From Candidatus Cloacimonetes bacterium HGW-Cloacimonetes-2 (lineage in GTDB: Bacteria; Cloacimonadota; Cloacimonadia; Cloacimonadales; Cloacimonadaceae): 64,000 bases of DNA. Below, in pieces: positions 18,004 to 26,678 of this stretch. Under the pieces are notes generated by a model. The model was given only the letters and a program-made list of their open reading frames with translations. It was not told the DNA's origin and did no database searches. The stretch lies in contig PHBP01000001.1 of NCBI GenBank assembly GCA_002842035.1, positions 295,198-359,197 on the forward strand, written 5' to 3'. Numbering within the stretch: position 1 is the stretch's first letter; each line of letters opens with the position of its first letter. The position numbers and the translations under genes are program-made.

Positions 18004-18651
18004 TTAACCTAAAATATCGCCCTTGTAGATCCATACCTTGATGCCGATCACGCCATAAGTGGTATTGGCTTCGATGATGGCATAATCAATATTGGCACGG
18101 ATCGTATGAAGCGGGGTGCGTCCCTGTTTGTAACGTTCGCTGCGGGCAATTTCTGCTCCACCAAGACGTCCGGAAACCTGGACTTTGATGCCTTGGGCAC
18201 CTTCTTTCATCACATTACGAATAGCCATTTTCATAGCACGGCGGAAAGAGACACGCTCTTCGAGCTGGCGGGAGATTTCCAAGCCAACCAGGCGTGCATC
18301 CAGCCACATCTTATCGATTTGCTCGATATTAATCGCAACTGTGATGGGCGATTTACGGTTCTTATTGATCAACAGATTCAGCTCATTACGAAGCTTTTCG
18401 ATGTCTTCGCCTTTCTTACCGATCACCAGACCCGGACGGGCGGTATAAACATCGATAGTGATCGAGCTGGTCTTTCTAGAGATCTTAACGGTCGATACCA
18501 TCTTGCCGGCAAGGCGCTTATGGATATAGGACCTGATCTTAATATCTTCTTGCAGGGCATCCACGTAGGCATTGCCTTGGGCAAACCATATGGACTCGGT
18601 GTCACGATTGACGCCGACACGGTAAAGGATAGGATTTATTTTCTGTCCCAA
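18004..18651 (-). CDS. rpsC: 30S ribosomal protein S3 (TTG start)
   Basis: 215 residues from the start chosen here. AGGAGG lies exactly 6 bases upstream of a TTG at 18651, and the protein then begins (M)GQKINPILYRVGV, the canonical S3 N-terminus. The ATG at 18681 would add ten residues, overlap rplV and place the ribosome site inside the gene, so it was rejected. The KH domain (ARPGLVIGKKGEDIEKLR) is intact. S3 forms the mRNA entry channel. Confidence 0.95.
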   Translation of the reverse strand: MGQKINPILYRVGVNRDTESIWFAQGNAYVDALQEDIKIRSYIHKRLAGKMVSTVKISRKTSSITIDVYTARPGLVIGKKGEDIEKLRNELNLLINKNRKSPITVAINIEQIDKMWLDARLVGLEISRQLEERVSFRRAMKMAIRNVMKEGAQGIKVQVSGRLGGAEIARSERYKQGRTPLHTIRANIDYAIIEANTTYGVIGIKVWIYKGDILG

Positions 18652-18661
18652 GGTCTTCCTC

Positions 18662-18997
18662 CTAATTACTATGGATCTCAAGCGTAATATGACAAGTCGG
18701 ACGACGAATCATAAATGCTCTTCCCTGAGCTCTGGGCATAAAACGCTTCATCGCGGGGCCTTCATCTGCCATGGCTACTGCCACAAAGACGTTGGTAAGG
18801 TCAATCTTAGGTTCTTTGACCTGTGCATTGGCGATCGCTGAAGCGAGTAATTTGCCTATCTGTCCCGCTGCTCTGCGACGGGAGAATTTCAATATATTCT
18901 GTGCTTCGGTTACCTGACGGCCACGAATCTGATCGAGGACCAGGCGGGCTTTTCGGGCAGAACCACGGACAAAACGAAGTTTAGCAGTTGCTTCCAT
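18662..18997 (-). CDS. rplV: 50S ribosomal protein L22
   Basis: 111 residues. RGSARKARLVLDQIRGR, AIANAQ and the beta-hairpin RFMPRAQGRAFMIRRPTCH, which lines the exit tunnel, identify L22. Its TAG overlaps the AGGAGG ribosome site of rpsC. Confidence 0.97.
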   Translation of the reverse strand: MEATAKLRFVRGSARKARLVLDQIRGRQVTEAQNILKFSRRRAAGQIGKLLASAIANAQVKEPKIDLTNVFVAVAMADEGPAMKRFMPRAQGRAFMIRRPTCHITLEIHSN

Positions 18998-19007
18998 TTC
19001 TTATCTC

Positions 19008-19283
19008 CTATTTGCCCTTTTTCTTTTTCTCTTTGTGTCCACGATAGGTGCGGGTCGGAGAAAACTCTCCCAGCTTGTGCCCTACCATGTTCTCTGTGAC
19101 ATATACGGGAACAAATTTATGGCCGTTGTGCACGGAGAAGGTATGGCCAATGAAGGACGGGGTGATTACGGAGCGACGAGACCAAGTCTTGATCACGTTT
19201 TTCTTAGCTTCTGTATTCAATACTTCGACCTTCTTAAGGAGATGAGCGTCAATGAAAGGACCTTTTTTAATTGAACGTGCCAT
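19008..19283 (-). CDS. rpsS: 30S ribosomal protein S19
   Basis: 91 residues. [34 protein letters not shown] and [16 protein letters not shown] are diagnostic. S19 forms a bridge with the 50S central protuberance. A Lys-rich C-terminus follows. Confidence 0.97.
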   Translation of the reverse strand: MARSIKKGPFIDAHLLKKVEVLNTEAKKNVIKTWSRRSVITPSFIGHTFSVHNGHKFVPVYVTENMVGHKLGEFSPTRTYRGHKEKKKKGK

Positions 19284-19295
19284 TATCTATTCCCC

Positions 19296-20126
19296 TTATC
19301 TCTTTTTCACTGCTTTCACGATATACTTATCGGAATACTTGCGGGTCTTACGGGTCTTTCCGCCCTTGGCAGGCTTGCCCCAGGGGGAAACCGGATGACG
19401 TCCACCGCTGGATTTACCTTCGCCACCACCCATGGGGTGATCGACAGGATTCATAGCGACACCGCGAACGGTCGGACGGATGCCCAACCAGCGTTTACGG
19501 CCGGCTTTACCCAGCTTGATCAGACTGTGATCGCCATTTGAAACCTGACCAATGGTCGCCAGGCATTCGCGGCGAATCAGATGTACGTCGTTGGACGGCA
19601 TCTTGACGTGCACATAATCTCCATCCTTGGCGATAACTTGGCCATAGGCTCCGGCGCTACGTGCAATCTGGCCACCCTTGCCCTTCTTCAGCTCAACATT
19701 GTGAACGAAGGAACCAAGAGGAACCTTTTCTAACGGGATAGCATTTCCGATAGAGATTTCGGCTTCGGGTCCGGACATAACGCGGGATCCGACTGCGAGA
19801 CCTTCGGGGGCGATGATATATCTCTTTTCTCCATCAGCATAATGAAGAAGTGCGATTCGGGCTGTACGATTGGGATCGTATTCGATTGTGGCGACTTTGG
19901 CAGGGATGCCAAACTTATCGCGCTTGAAATCGATGATACGATAATGGCGACGGTGTCCGCCTCCACGGTGACGGCAAGTGATGCGGCCCTGATTATTACG
20001 TCCGCCGGATTTGCGTACTGCCACCAGCAAGCTCTTTTCGGGCTCAACCTTGCTCAACTCGTTAAAGTTGTATCCGGTTTTGAAGCGAAGCGTCGGAGTG
20101 ATCGGTTTGTAGTGTTTTACTGCCAT
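19296..20126 (-). CDS. rplB: 50S ribosomal protein L2
   Basis: 276 residues, full length. The catalytic-region segment around [18 protein letters not shown], with the conserved His, and [19 protein letters not shown] identify L2, which is essential for subunit association and peptidyl transfer. Gap 11 bases after rplW. Confidence 0.98.
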   Translation of the reverse strand: MAVKHYKPITPTLRFKTGYNFNELSKVEPEKSLLVAVRKSGGRNNQGRITCRHRGGGHRRHYRIIDFKRDKFGIPAKVATIEYDPNRTARIALLHYADGEKRYIIAPEGLAVGSRVMSGPEAEISIGNAIPLEKVPLGSFVHNVELKKGKGGQIARSAGAYGQVIAKDGDYVHVKMPSNDVHLIRRECLATIGQVSNGDHSLIKLGKAGRKRWLGIRPTVRGVAMNPVDHPMGGGEGKSSGGRHPVSPWGKPAKGGKTRKTRKYSDKYIVKAVKKR

Positions 20127-20137
20127 TTCAAATCCTC

Positions 20138-20425
20138 TTATACTTCAAAATCAGCAATCCGGTCACCACTGCGAAGGGTAACAATTGCTTTCTTCCAATC
20201 AGGACGTCTGCCGGCATAACGGCCCAATCTCTTGGGCTTGCCAAACATACGTATGGTGTTTACATTCAGGACCTTGACGGAGAAGATTCTCTCCACGGCC
20301 TGTTTAATCTCAATCTTGTTGGCATTGATACTTACCTTGAAGGTATAAGTATTGGTAGCCTCTTGTTGGGCTCCGCTCTTTTCAGTGATCAGCGGAGCAA
20401 TCAGGATATTACGCGGATGGATCAT
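20138..20425 (-). CDS. rplW: 50S ribosomal protein L23
   Basis: 95 residues. [21 protein letters not shown] and the central [20 protein letters not shown] identify L23, the trigger-factor and SRP docking site at the tunnel exit. ATG overlaps the rplD stop (ATGA). Confidence 0.97.
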   Translation of the reverse strand: MIHPRNILIAPLITEKSGAQQEATNTYTFKVSINANKIEIKQAVERIFSVKVLNVNTIRMFGKPKRLGRYAGRRPDWKKAIVTLRSGDRIADFEV

Positions 20426-21057
20426 TTGCTGAATACCTCCTCCACTTTTTTCAGAGCTTCTTCGGTCATAACTATATAGCTACTCTTCAGAACTTCATAC
20501 GCAAAGAGGCAATCAGCCCTGTTGGTCATCACATCAGGAAGATTCGTAAAGGATCTTACGGTCGGGATGTGATTGCCGTTTGTTACGACGAGTTTACGTC
20601 CCCTCTCGGGCACGATTTTGCCCAAAAGCTCACGGGCTTTCTGTGTGTCCGGCTTGTCAAAAGCCATCTGATCAACTATGAAGATCCTGCCTTCGCGGGC
20701 ACGATCGGTCAAACTGACCAGGAGAGCCAAGCGTTTCTTGGTGCGAGGAATCTTGCGATACCAATCTTTGGGGAAGATCGCAAAGGCTTTACCACCGTGG
20801 ACACGGACAGGGGTACGGCGGGTACCCTGACGGGCATTACCGGTTCCCTTTTGCTTGAAAAGCTTCTTGGTGCTACCAGCAGTCATAGCACGATTCTTCT
20901 TCTGAACCGTTCCTTGGCGCTGGTTGCCCAAGTACATTGTGACAACTTCGTGAAGCAACACTTTGGGGGAATTTACATCCACCTCAAAAATGCTGGCAGG
21001 GAGCTCGATCTCGGCAATGCGATCGCCGTTTGAGTTAAATTTAATAGCTGTAGCCAT
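20422..21057 (-). CDS. rplD: 50S ribosomal protein L4
   Basis: 211 residues. The internal loop that reaches the exit tunnel ([20 protein letters not shown]) is clear, as is the globular domain. In E. coli L4 represses the S10 operon by acting on the leader RNA; the structured leader upstream of rpsJ here would be the obvious place for such control, but this is not shown. Confidence 0.97.
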   Translation of the reverse strand: MATAIKFNSNGDRIAEIELPASIFEVDVNSPKVLLHEVVTMYLGNQRQGTVQKKNRAMTAGSTKKLFKQKGTGNARQGTRRTPVRVHGGKAFAIFPKDWYRKIPRTKKRLALLVSLTDRAREGRIFIVDQMAFDKPDTQKARELLGKIVPERGRKLVVTNGNHIPTVRSFTNLPDVMTNRADCLFAYEVLKSSYIVMTEEALKKVEEVFSK

Positions 21058-21068
21058 TCTGTACTCCC

Positions 21069-21701
21069 TTAGCTCTCTTTATGAATGGTCACAAGACCGT
21101 TGCGAGCACCGGGAACCGCACCGATGATCATCACCAGGCCACGTTCCACATCTACCTTCGCTACTTTCAGGTGACGGGTTGTTACTTTCTTGTTACCATG
21201 CTGACCTGCCATCTTGACGCCTTTGAAGACGCGGGAAGGCTGGGCGCATTGCCCGATGGAACCGGGACCGCGGAAGGACTCGTGAACACCGTGGCTCTGC
21301 TCAAAACCGGCAAATCCGTGGCGCTTCATAACGCCGGTGAAACCACGACCCTTAGACTTTGAGGATACGGTAACAGTCTCGTTTTCACCAAACAAACCGG
21401 CATTCAGTTCATCACCAACATTGTACTGGGTAATGTCCTGGCCAAAGGAAGGGCGAAATTCTTTCAAATGACGATATAGCGGGCTGCCACACTTCTTAAG
21501 GTGACCTTGCTCCGGCTTGCTGATTCGCTTCTCGGGTACTTCTTCATAACCAAGCTGAACAGCTTCATAACCATTCGTCTCTATTGTACGCTTGCAGACT
21601 ACGCGGCAGGGGCCTACCTGGATCACCGTTACCGGCATCACTTTGCCACTGGCGTCAAAAATCTGCGTCATGCCAATCTTTTTTCCAATAAGTCCGATCA
21701 T
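21069..21701 (-). CDS. rplC: 50S ribosomal protein L3
   Basis: 210 residues. [19 protein letters not shown] and [20 protein letters not shown], including the conserved residues of the loop that reaches the peptidyl-transferase centre, identify L3. Starts 2 bases after rpsJ. Confidence 0.98.
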   Translation of the reverse strand: MIGLIGKKIGMTQIFDASGKVMPVTVIQVGPCRVVCKRTIETNGYEAVQLGYEEVPEKRISKPEQGHLKKCGSPLYRHLKEFRPSFGQDITQYNVGDELNAGLFGENETVTVSSKSKGRGFTGVMKRHGFAGFEQSHGVHESFRGPGSIGQCAQPSRVFKGVKMAGQHGNKKVTTRHLKVAKVDVERGLVMIIGAVPGARNGLVTIHKES

Positions 21702-21703
21702 GA

Positions 21704-22030
21704 TTAACCTCTGGTATTGGCTTTGATCTCAACGTGAACACCGGCAGGCAGGCTGAGTTTCTTCAAAGCTGTGGTGGTCTGCTGGGTGGGATTCACGATG
21801 TCGATTAATCTCTTGTGAACAAGCATCTGGAATTGATCCTGCGATTTCTTGTCGGCATGGGGTGAACGTAAAATCGTATATACTGACTTATCAGTGGGCA
21901 ATGGAATAGGTCCTACAACCTTGGCACCGGTATTACGGGTGCTCTTCACAATCTCGGCCACGGATTGATCTAGTAAACGATGGTCATAAGCTTTCAACTT
22001 AATGCGGATACGGTTGTCCAGTTTACTCAC
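21704..22030 (-). CDS. rpsJ: 30S ribosomal protein S10 (GTG start)
   Basis: 108 residues. [16 protein letters not shown] and [20 protein letters not shown] are the S10 core. The GTG at 22030 is chosen because GGAGG lies 5 bases upstream; an in-frame GTG at 22042 lies inside that site and has no ribosome site of its own. The chosen start overlaps the last codons of a 59-codon leader ORF (GTGAGTAA), so S10 translation is probably coupled to it. S10 heads the cluster and also serves in antitermination as NusE. Confidence 0.95.
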   Translation of the reverse strand: MSKLDNRIRIKLKAYDHRLLDQSVAEIVKSTRNTGAKVVGPIPLPTDKSVYTILRSPHADKKSQDQFQMLVHKRLIDIVNPTQQTTTALKKLSLPAGVHVEIKANTRG

Positions 22031-22202
22031 TGATTCCTCCACTTATTGTGCAAAACAGCCCACAAATAGATAAAGCCAGACGGACATAATCCGCCTGTCG
22101 GAGCAGGCTGCTGTACTGCATCGTTTGCGTTAAAGTTTGGTCGCTTCCCAATCGGGAAACACTGCGATACCCCTGCGGGGCATCCCAATTAAAGGATGAC
22201 AT
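22023..22202 (-). CDS. Small leader ORF (59 aa) overlapping rpsJ
   Basis: An ATG at 22202 is preceded by a perfect AGGAGG (22207-22212) at 4 bases. The frame encodes 59 residues (starting [14 protein letters not shown]) and its TAA overlaps the rpsJ GTG start. I recognise no family; residues 35-55 are moderately hydrophobic ([12 protein letters not shown]). The ribosome site and the 8-base overlap with rpsJ argue for real translation and coupling. It could be a regulatory leader peptide or a small ribosome-associated protein. Alternatively, it may be an accidental frame inside a structured leader RNA. Confidence 0.55.
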   Translation of the reverse strand: MSSFNWDAPQGYRSVSRLGSDQTLTQTMQYSSLLRQADYVRLALSICGLFCTISGGISE

Positions 22203-22222
22203 TGTTCCTCCTAAAGAACTAT

Positions 22223-22246
22223 AAGTCCCTGCAATTTCTGGGACTT
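22223..22246 (-). promoter_or_regulatory. Hairpin in the S10 operon leader
   Basis: AAGTCCC (22223-22229) pairs with GGGACTT (22240-22246) across a 10-base loop. On the minus strand the hairpin ends 10 bases before the AGGAGG of the leader ORF, a suitable place for translational or ribosomal-protein feedback control. Role inferred from position only. Confidence 0.4.
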
Positions 22247-22284
22247 GTGCTATACGGTAAATCCGTTTTTTCTTAGTAAGTGCC

Positions 22285-22313
22285 ACTCTTTTTAATCCTC
22301 GGAAATCTGTCAA
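22285..22313 (-). promoter_or_regulatory. Possible promoter of the ribosomal cluster
   Basis: A consensus TTGACA lies at 22308-22313 on the minus strand. At a 17-base spacer the -10 position reads AAGAGT, only a half match, so the call is weak. It is the best -35-like box upstream of the leader ORF, and the region 22314-22477 upstream holds no gene. Confidence 0.25.
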
Positions 22314-22549
22314 ACCCTTTTTTTCGTAATGTTTTAATTATCTGAATTACCCTTATTCTGACACGCCCTGAATGCGACATAAGAAGGGCCCGGCATACAT
22401 ATCCACTGAAATTTTTTGGCAAAACCACCCGCTCAATATCTGAGGAGTGGTATCCACTAAAGGGGAGTGGAGAGGGTTTGGATCAGGTATATATGGCAAA
22501 ACTTAATGTTTCAGCTTATATTGATTACATAGCAACGAAGGAGTCATAT

Positions 22550-23404
22550 ATGTCTATTGATCCCAAGATTGTACTGGTCAAAAAGGCCTCTGGCCATACT
22601 GAAGCATTTGATAGCAAGAAGCTTATGAAGTCTCTCAGAAACGCCGGAGCAGAGCCGGAAGCTATTACAGAAGTGGTAACAGAGATCGAAGATTGGGTCT
22701 CCGATGGCGTCACAACCTCTCAGATTTACACCAGAGCCTTCAAGCTCTACCGGCAGATTAGTAGTTCGGGTGCATTGCTTTACAAACTGAAACAAGCTAT
22801 TCTTGAGATGGGGCCCTCCGGCTTCCCTTTTGAGCATTTTGTGGGTGAGATCTTCAAACGCCGGGCTTATGACGTGAAAGTGGGGCAAATCATAGAGGGA
22901 GCTTCCGTAAGCCATGAGGTTGATATCATCGCCAGAAAGGACAGAGAGTTGATCCTGGGTGAATGCAAATACTCCCACAAACAAGGATTTAGTGTCAGCG
23001 TCCAGGTTCCGCTTTATGTTCATTCCCGCGTGAATGATATTGTGGACAAGCTGAAAAAAGAGCCGCAATATAAAGGCTTCACATTTGTTCCCTGGCTCTT
23101 TACCAATGGACGCTTCACTCCCGATTCCACCCAATACAGCCACTGCAAAGGAATCAAGCTGATGGGTTGGGACTACCCGGTGGGACAATCGCTAAAAGAC
23201 CAGATAGAAAGAGAGAGGATTTTCCCGATCACGATCCTGAGCAACCTCAACAAAAGCCAGAAAAGCGCTCTATTATCGGAAGGAGTCGTCACTTGCAGCC
23301 AGCTTATGGATCAACCTGCCTGGTTGGAACGTTTGGGGCTAGATAAGGCAAGAAAAGCTGTCCTCAAAGAACTGGAGTCCCTGGCAGATGTATCTAAGCT
23401 ATAA
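22550..23404 (+). CDS. ATP-cone domain plus PD-(D/E)xK (Mrr-like) endonuclease
   Basis: 284 residues. The ATG at 22550 is chosen because AAGGAG lies 6 bases upstream; an in-frame start at 22478 has none. Residues about 7-88 form an ATP-cone (VLVKKASGHTEAFDSKKL), the nucleotide-sensing module best known from ribonucleotide reductases and NrdR. Residues about 93-210 are a restriction-endonuclease-like fold with D125 and E138-x-K140 (EVDII then GECK). The C-terminal ~50 residues look like a helical-hairpin DNA-binding segment (LNKSQKSALLSEGV). The fusion occurs in other bacteria but its role is unknown; a nucleotide-gated nuclease is inference. Confidence 0.75.
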   Translation: MSIDPKIVLVKKASGHTEAFDSKKLMKSLRNAGAEPEAITEVVTEIEDWVSDGVTTSQIYTRAFKLYRQISSSGALLYKLKQAILEMGPSGFPFEHFVGEIFKRRAYDVKVGQIIEGASVSHEVDIIARKDRELILGECKYSHKQGFSVSVQVPLYVHSRVNDIVDKLKKEPQYKGFTFVPWLFTNGRFTPDSTQYSHCKGIKLMGWDYPVGQSLKDQIERERIFPITILSNLNKSQKSALLSEGVVTCSQLMDQPAWLERLGLDKARKAVLKELESLADVSKL

Positions 23405-23545
23405 AGCTGACAAGCACCCACTTCACCAGAGCATACTCCCCAAATGCTACCAAGTAAGAGAGATTATTCTTGACATCAGGATACAGAGCCGTAAGCAGTG
23501 TGCCAAAGAGATGTAATCTCAAACAGAAAGCCTAGGAGCTACGAG

Positions 23546-23959
23546 ATGGAACCCGAAATTGTCAAAGCTGATCCTGTACTGCGAAGGAATTTTACCATAT
23601 TATCAGGGATCATAGTATTGGGGGCTCTAGCCCTAATATACTTCCTCAGTTCCTGGCTTCGCACTATAAGTTCGGAGGGTGATATCAAATCATTGCTCCG
23701 AATTCTCCAGATCTTACTGCCCGCAATGGCAATTATATCCATTCGCATATCCATCTGGATGATCAAACTAGCGCGAACGATCATTTCCGAAGCTGCCTAT
23801 CCTCCTCTGAATCAAAAAGTAATCAAAGACACCCCCAGAGTTTATGGGAAAGCCGCCTTGCAAAAGGCCTATATATTGATCGCCCTCGCCATCATACTCG
23901 TCCTCGGTACAGTATCTTCCTCTCTTCTTGCCTACCGAATCGCTGATTCTTTCATATAA
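23546..23959 (+). CDS. Small three-span membrane protein, unknown function
   Basis: 137 residues from the ATG at 23546, which has AGGAG 8 bases upstream; a longer frame from 23498 lacks a site. Three hydrophobic spans are visible (about 19-38, 54-73, 107-130). No family was recognised and no catalytic motif seen. It stands alone on the plus strand, with its end facing the convergent cyclase gene. Confidence 0.6.
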   Translation: MEPEIVKADPVLRRNFTILSGIIVLGALALIYFLSSWLRTISSEGDIKSLLRILQILLPAMAIISIRISIWMIKLARTIISEAAYPPLNQKVIKDTPRVYGKAALQKAYILIALAIILVLGTVSSSLLAYRIADSFI

Positions 23960-24021
23960 ACTACTGTAAATATATCGGATTTGGCACTTATACCCGATCA
24001 ATATCCGGTGCCTTAGTTATG

Positions 24022-25731
24022 TTACTCGGCAAAATCAACAAAGTACATCGGCATCCTGCCTTTGCCTTTGATTTCGATTTCTCCGCGTTCGATATAGGAG
24101 CAGATATCCTTGGTAAGATGATAGAAACCACCGGACACATTGATTTGCATTGCCAGCGACATTGATTCCATCCGGCTGGCAGTATTGACCGTATCTCCAA
24201 AGACATCGTAGATATACTTCTTGATCCCGACAATTCCTCCCACCAGTTCCCCGGCGTGCAAGCCGATTCTGATCTCCCACCGGTGTTCCGCCACCGCGTT
24301 GCGTTCTTTCAGGGATTGTATCATCCCCTTTGCCAGACGCAGCATTCGCTCAGCATTATCCTCTCTGGCAACAGGGAGTCCACAAACAGCCAGATAAGCA
24401 TCGCCAATGGTTTTGATCCGTTCGCAACCGTTCTCCTCTGCCAAGCGGTCAAAGATGGTAAAGATCTCGGAGAGTTCATTGATCAAGACTTGTGGATCGA
24501 GATTTGAGGAGAGAGATGTAAAGCCAACAATATCAGAAAAAAGTACGCTGACCGCTGGAAAAGTCTGCGCTTCGCTTTTACCCGTGCGTTTCAAATCATC
24601 GGCTACTTTTTTTGGCAGAATATTGAGCAGAAGCGCTTCGCTCTTACGTTTTTCTCGCACTATCAGCATCGTAGTTATCAGAATTAGTGCCAGAAAAGCG
24701 GACAAGCCAATCAGGATAATGCGTCCCTGCCTCACTTTGAGGCTCAAGACTGCATTCTCCAGTTCCTTCTTTTCAATCGCGAATTGAGTTTGCAGATTGG
24801 CGATGTTGCTGGCTGTTTCACTATTGGAAAGGCTATCTGCAATATCTGAATATGCTTTGTAATACTTCAGATGCATCAGCTCCTTGCCATCCTCTTCGTA
24901 GAGTGAGCTGAGGTTTAGCAAGGCATCGCGCTTTACTGCCATTGCCCGGGCCTGATCGGCCCTGCTCAAGACATCCAGATATTGCCTTTCAGCTAATTGA
25001 CGCCTGCCAAGTAGTTGATTTATATATCCTATAATCAGCAGATTGATCGCAGTCCTGTTCTTGTCGCCAAGTTCTTCATAGATTGCCATTGAAGCCTGGT
25101 TATAAGCCAAGGCTTTACCCAGATCGCCACTCAAGAGACTGTGATTTCCCAGATTGTTTAAAGAATGGGCGATCCCGATCCTGTGATTGGCTGTTCTGCT
25201 GAGTGCAAGAGCCTCATTAAAGAAGCTGAGAGCCTGCTCGGGCTGATCCAGAAAATGCAGACTTACGATACCTGAGCTGTTCAAAGCATCAGCCAATTCC
25301 TCAGCTGTTCCGTGACGTCTTCTCAGTTCTAGTGATATTTGATAATACTCTCTTACTTTCGCAGGATTTTGCAATCTCCAGTAAGTGTTTCCGAGTTGTT
25401 CGTAAGTATCCGCCAGATGACGGTAATCCCGTAAACTCTCATAAATTCGCAAGGCTTCCAGTGCCCTTTGGATTGCTTTGTCATAGATTCCTGTTTGGTG
25501 ATGAGCTTTTGCCAGGATCAATAGCGATCTGGCTTGGGCTAGTTCATTAGCTTCAGCTTTTGATACGCTCAGGGCAGAATCCGCAATCTGCATAGCTTCA
25601 GCCGTGGATACAGCCAGCCTCGCTTCCGCGCGCTCCAGCATAGAGCTAAGCTCCTTAGCTGGGCTTGCCCAAAGCAAAGTTATAAAGATGCACGAGATTC
25701 CAAAGGTTATAAGCTTGTGGTGCAGGCGCAT
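24022..25731 (-). CDS. Class III adenylate cyclase with periplasmic TPR domain
   Basis: 569 residues. A signal peptide or N-terminal span (about 8-24) is followed by TPR-type helices (about 60-300), a coiled stretch, one membrane span (about 338-359) and a cytoplasmic class III cyclase domain (about 390-565). Metal ligands D400 (VLFSDIVGFTS) and D444 (IGDAYLAV) are present. So are K440 and D509 (YDVFGD), which specify adenine, and N516/R520 (NTASRMES), which act in catalysis. The protein should therefore make cAMP in response to a ligand bound by the outer TPR region. The neighbours do not indicate the signal. Confidence 0.9.
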   Translation of the reverse strand: MRLHHKLITFGISCIFITLLWASPAKELSSMLERAEARLAVSTAEAMQIADSALSVSKAEANELAQARSLLILAKAHHQTGIYDKAIQRALEALRIYESLRDYRHLADTYEQLGNTYWRLQNPAKVREYYQISLELRRRHGTAEELADALNSSGIVSLHFLDQPEQALSFFNEALALSRTANHRIGIAHSLNNLGNHSLLSGDLGKALAYNQASMAIYEELGDKNRTAINLLIIGYINQLLGRRQLAERQYLDVLSRADQARAMAVKRDALLNLSSLYEEDGKELMHLKYYKAYSDIADSLSNSETASNIANLQTQFAIEKKELENAVLSLKVRQGRIILIGLSAFLALILITTMLIVREKRKSEALLLNILPKKVADDLKRTGKSEAQTFPAVSVLFSDIVGFTSLSSNLDPQVLINELSEIFTIFDRLAEENGCERIKTIGDAYLAVCGLPVAREDNAERMLRLAKGMIQSLKERNAVAEHRWEIRIGLHAGELVGGIVGIKKYIYDVFGDTVNTASRMESMSLAMQINVSGGFYHLTKDICSYIERGEIEIKGKGRMPMYFVDFAE

Positions 25732-25817
25732 ACTACCTCCCTCAGGAGATTATAGATACACTCACAGGAAGATATATCCCACCTTAGATCAAAATTCTAT
25801 ACATCAACGCAGTATGC

Positions 25818-26261
25818 TTACCACATTGACAGCGGGCTTACATCTCCATAGTAGTTTATGTAGTCCTGAATCTCATCCATCAGTTCATTTGGATCCATAT
25901 CCCGATAATCTGAATCATCGAAATTGCTACGGATTTCACTTACCGGGATTTCCACTACAAAGTCCTGATATTCTGTTGACCAGGCAGCAGCAATGGAATC
26001 AATCCCACTGACCCAGCTATTAGCGGAAGAATAAGTCTCCCAGCCTTCACGGGCATAGAGCACAAGCACTGAAGCCCAGGCAACATAGCCATATGCGCTG
26101 CTTTCGCTATCCAGAAAGTCCTTGCCCACCAGCACGGTATCTCCCTCGTGATCAATGATGTCGCTATCAGAGCGCAATTCCGATAGAGCTCCATTGAGAT
26201 TCTCCGCCAATAGAGCTACTCCGATTATGACCAAAATCAAAATCAATACAAGTTTTTTCAT
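25818..26261 (-). CDS. Small exported protein, unknown function
   Basis: 147 residues. The signal peptide is clear (MKKLVLILILVIIGVALLA). The mature part is acidic (many Asp, Glu and Ser) with a Trp/Tyr-rich centre (EGWETYSSANSW). GAGG lies about 8 bases before the ATG, and a second AGAGG lies very close to it. I recognise no family. It lies upstream of the cyclase gene on the same strand, with an 86-base gap, and could share a function with it; this is not shown. Confidence 0.6.
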   Translation of the reverse strand: MKKLVLILILVIIGVALLAENLNGALSELRSDSDIIDHEGDTVLVGKDFLDSESSAYGYVAWASVLVLYAREGWETYSSANSWVSGIDSIAAAWSTEYQDFVVEIPVSEIRSNFDDSDYRDMDPNELMDEIQDYINYYGDVSPLSMW

Positions 26262-26529
26262 ATCCTCTACCTCATTTTTTCGGTTTGCGGCAGACTAATC
26301 AGTAGCTCTCTGCTTGGCAAGAATTTTTTGAATGCATTACTAAGATTGTGTGGAAAAGCATCGAAGTTCCAGCCTTCGAGCGCCACAATCCCTATGCCCA
26401 CAATGCAGTCTTAGTTCATTCGTCTATGTCTCAAATCTGCTAAGCAAAATATGCAATCTCTTAAACACCTTGGTCGCAAAATCCAAGCCCTATTGGTTAA
26501 TGGTACTTTTCGAGAAAACCGCGGACTGA
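26262..26529. other. Non-coding gap before the prophage remnant
   Basis: No gene, ribosome site or strong hairpin was found. It lies upstream of the first recognisable phage-like coding fragment and may contain the left boundary of the decayed prophage. No integrase gene or attachment repeat could be identified by eye. Confidence 0.4.
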
Positions 26530-26664
26530 GCTTGCACGGATCCAATTCCCTGCTATAAACTGATCCTCGATGGCTGTGATGCACTGGCAGGATGTCTGGA
26601 ACGTTTCTCGGAATATGATATTGGCAGGAATAGAGTCAAAGTCCGGAGGCTTGTACCAGCGTAG
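26530..26664 (+). pseudogene. C-terminal fragment of an upstream phage gene
   Basis: A 44-codon open segment without a start reads as plausible protein (LILDGCDALAGCLERF, then RNRVKVRRLVPA) and ends in TAG 14 bases before the head-morphogenesis remnant, the spacing expected of consecutive phage genes. In Mu- and SPP1-like phages the preceding gene encodes the portal protein, so this may be its tail, but the fragment itself is not diagnostic. A perfect 7-bp inverted repeat (TACCAGC/GCTGGTA, 26654-26671) covers its end. Confidence 0.35.
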
Positions 26665-26678
26665 GCTGGTATCCACTT

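Noticed and set aside
18652-18681. Ten-residue N-terminal extension of S3 from an ATG
   Set aside because: AGGAGG with a 6-base spacer before a TTG gives the canonical S3 N-terminus; the ATG lies inside rplV.
22203-22313. Upstream extension of the leader ORF to 22313
   Set aside because: It crosses the hairpin and the possible promoter region and lacks a ribosome site; the inner ATG with AGGAGG is the better start.
23983-24012. Terminator between the small membrane protein and the cyclase gene
   Set aside because: Only a 5-bp stem (GGCAC/GTGCC) with a 20-base loop and no T run; too weak to call.
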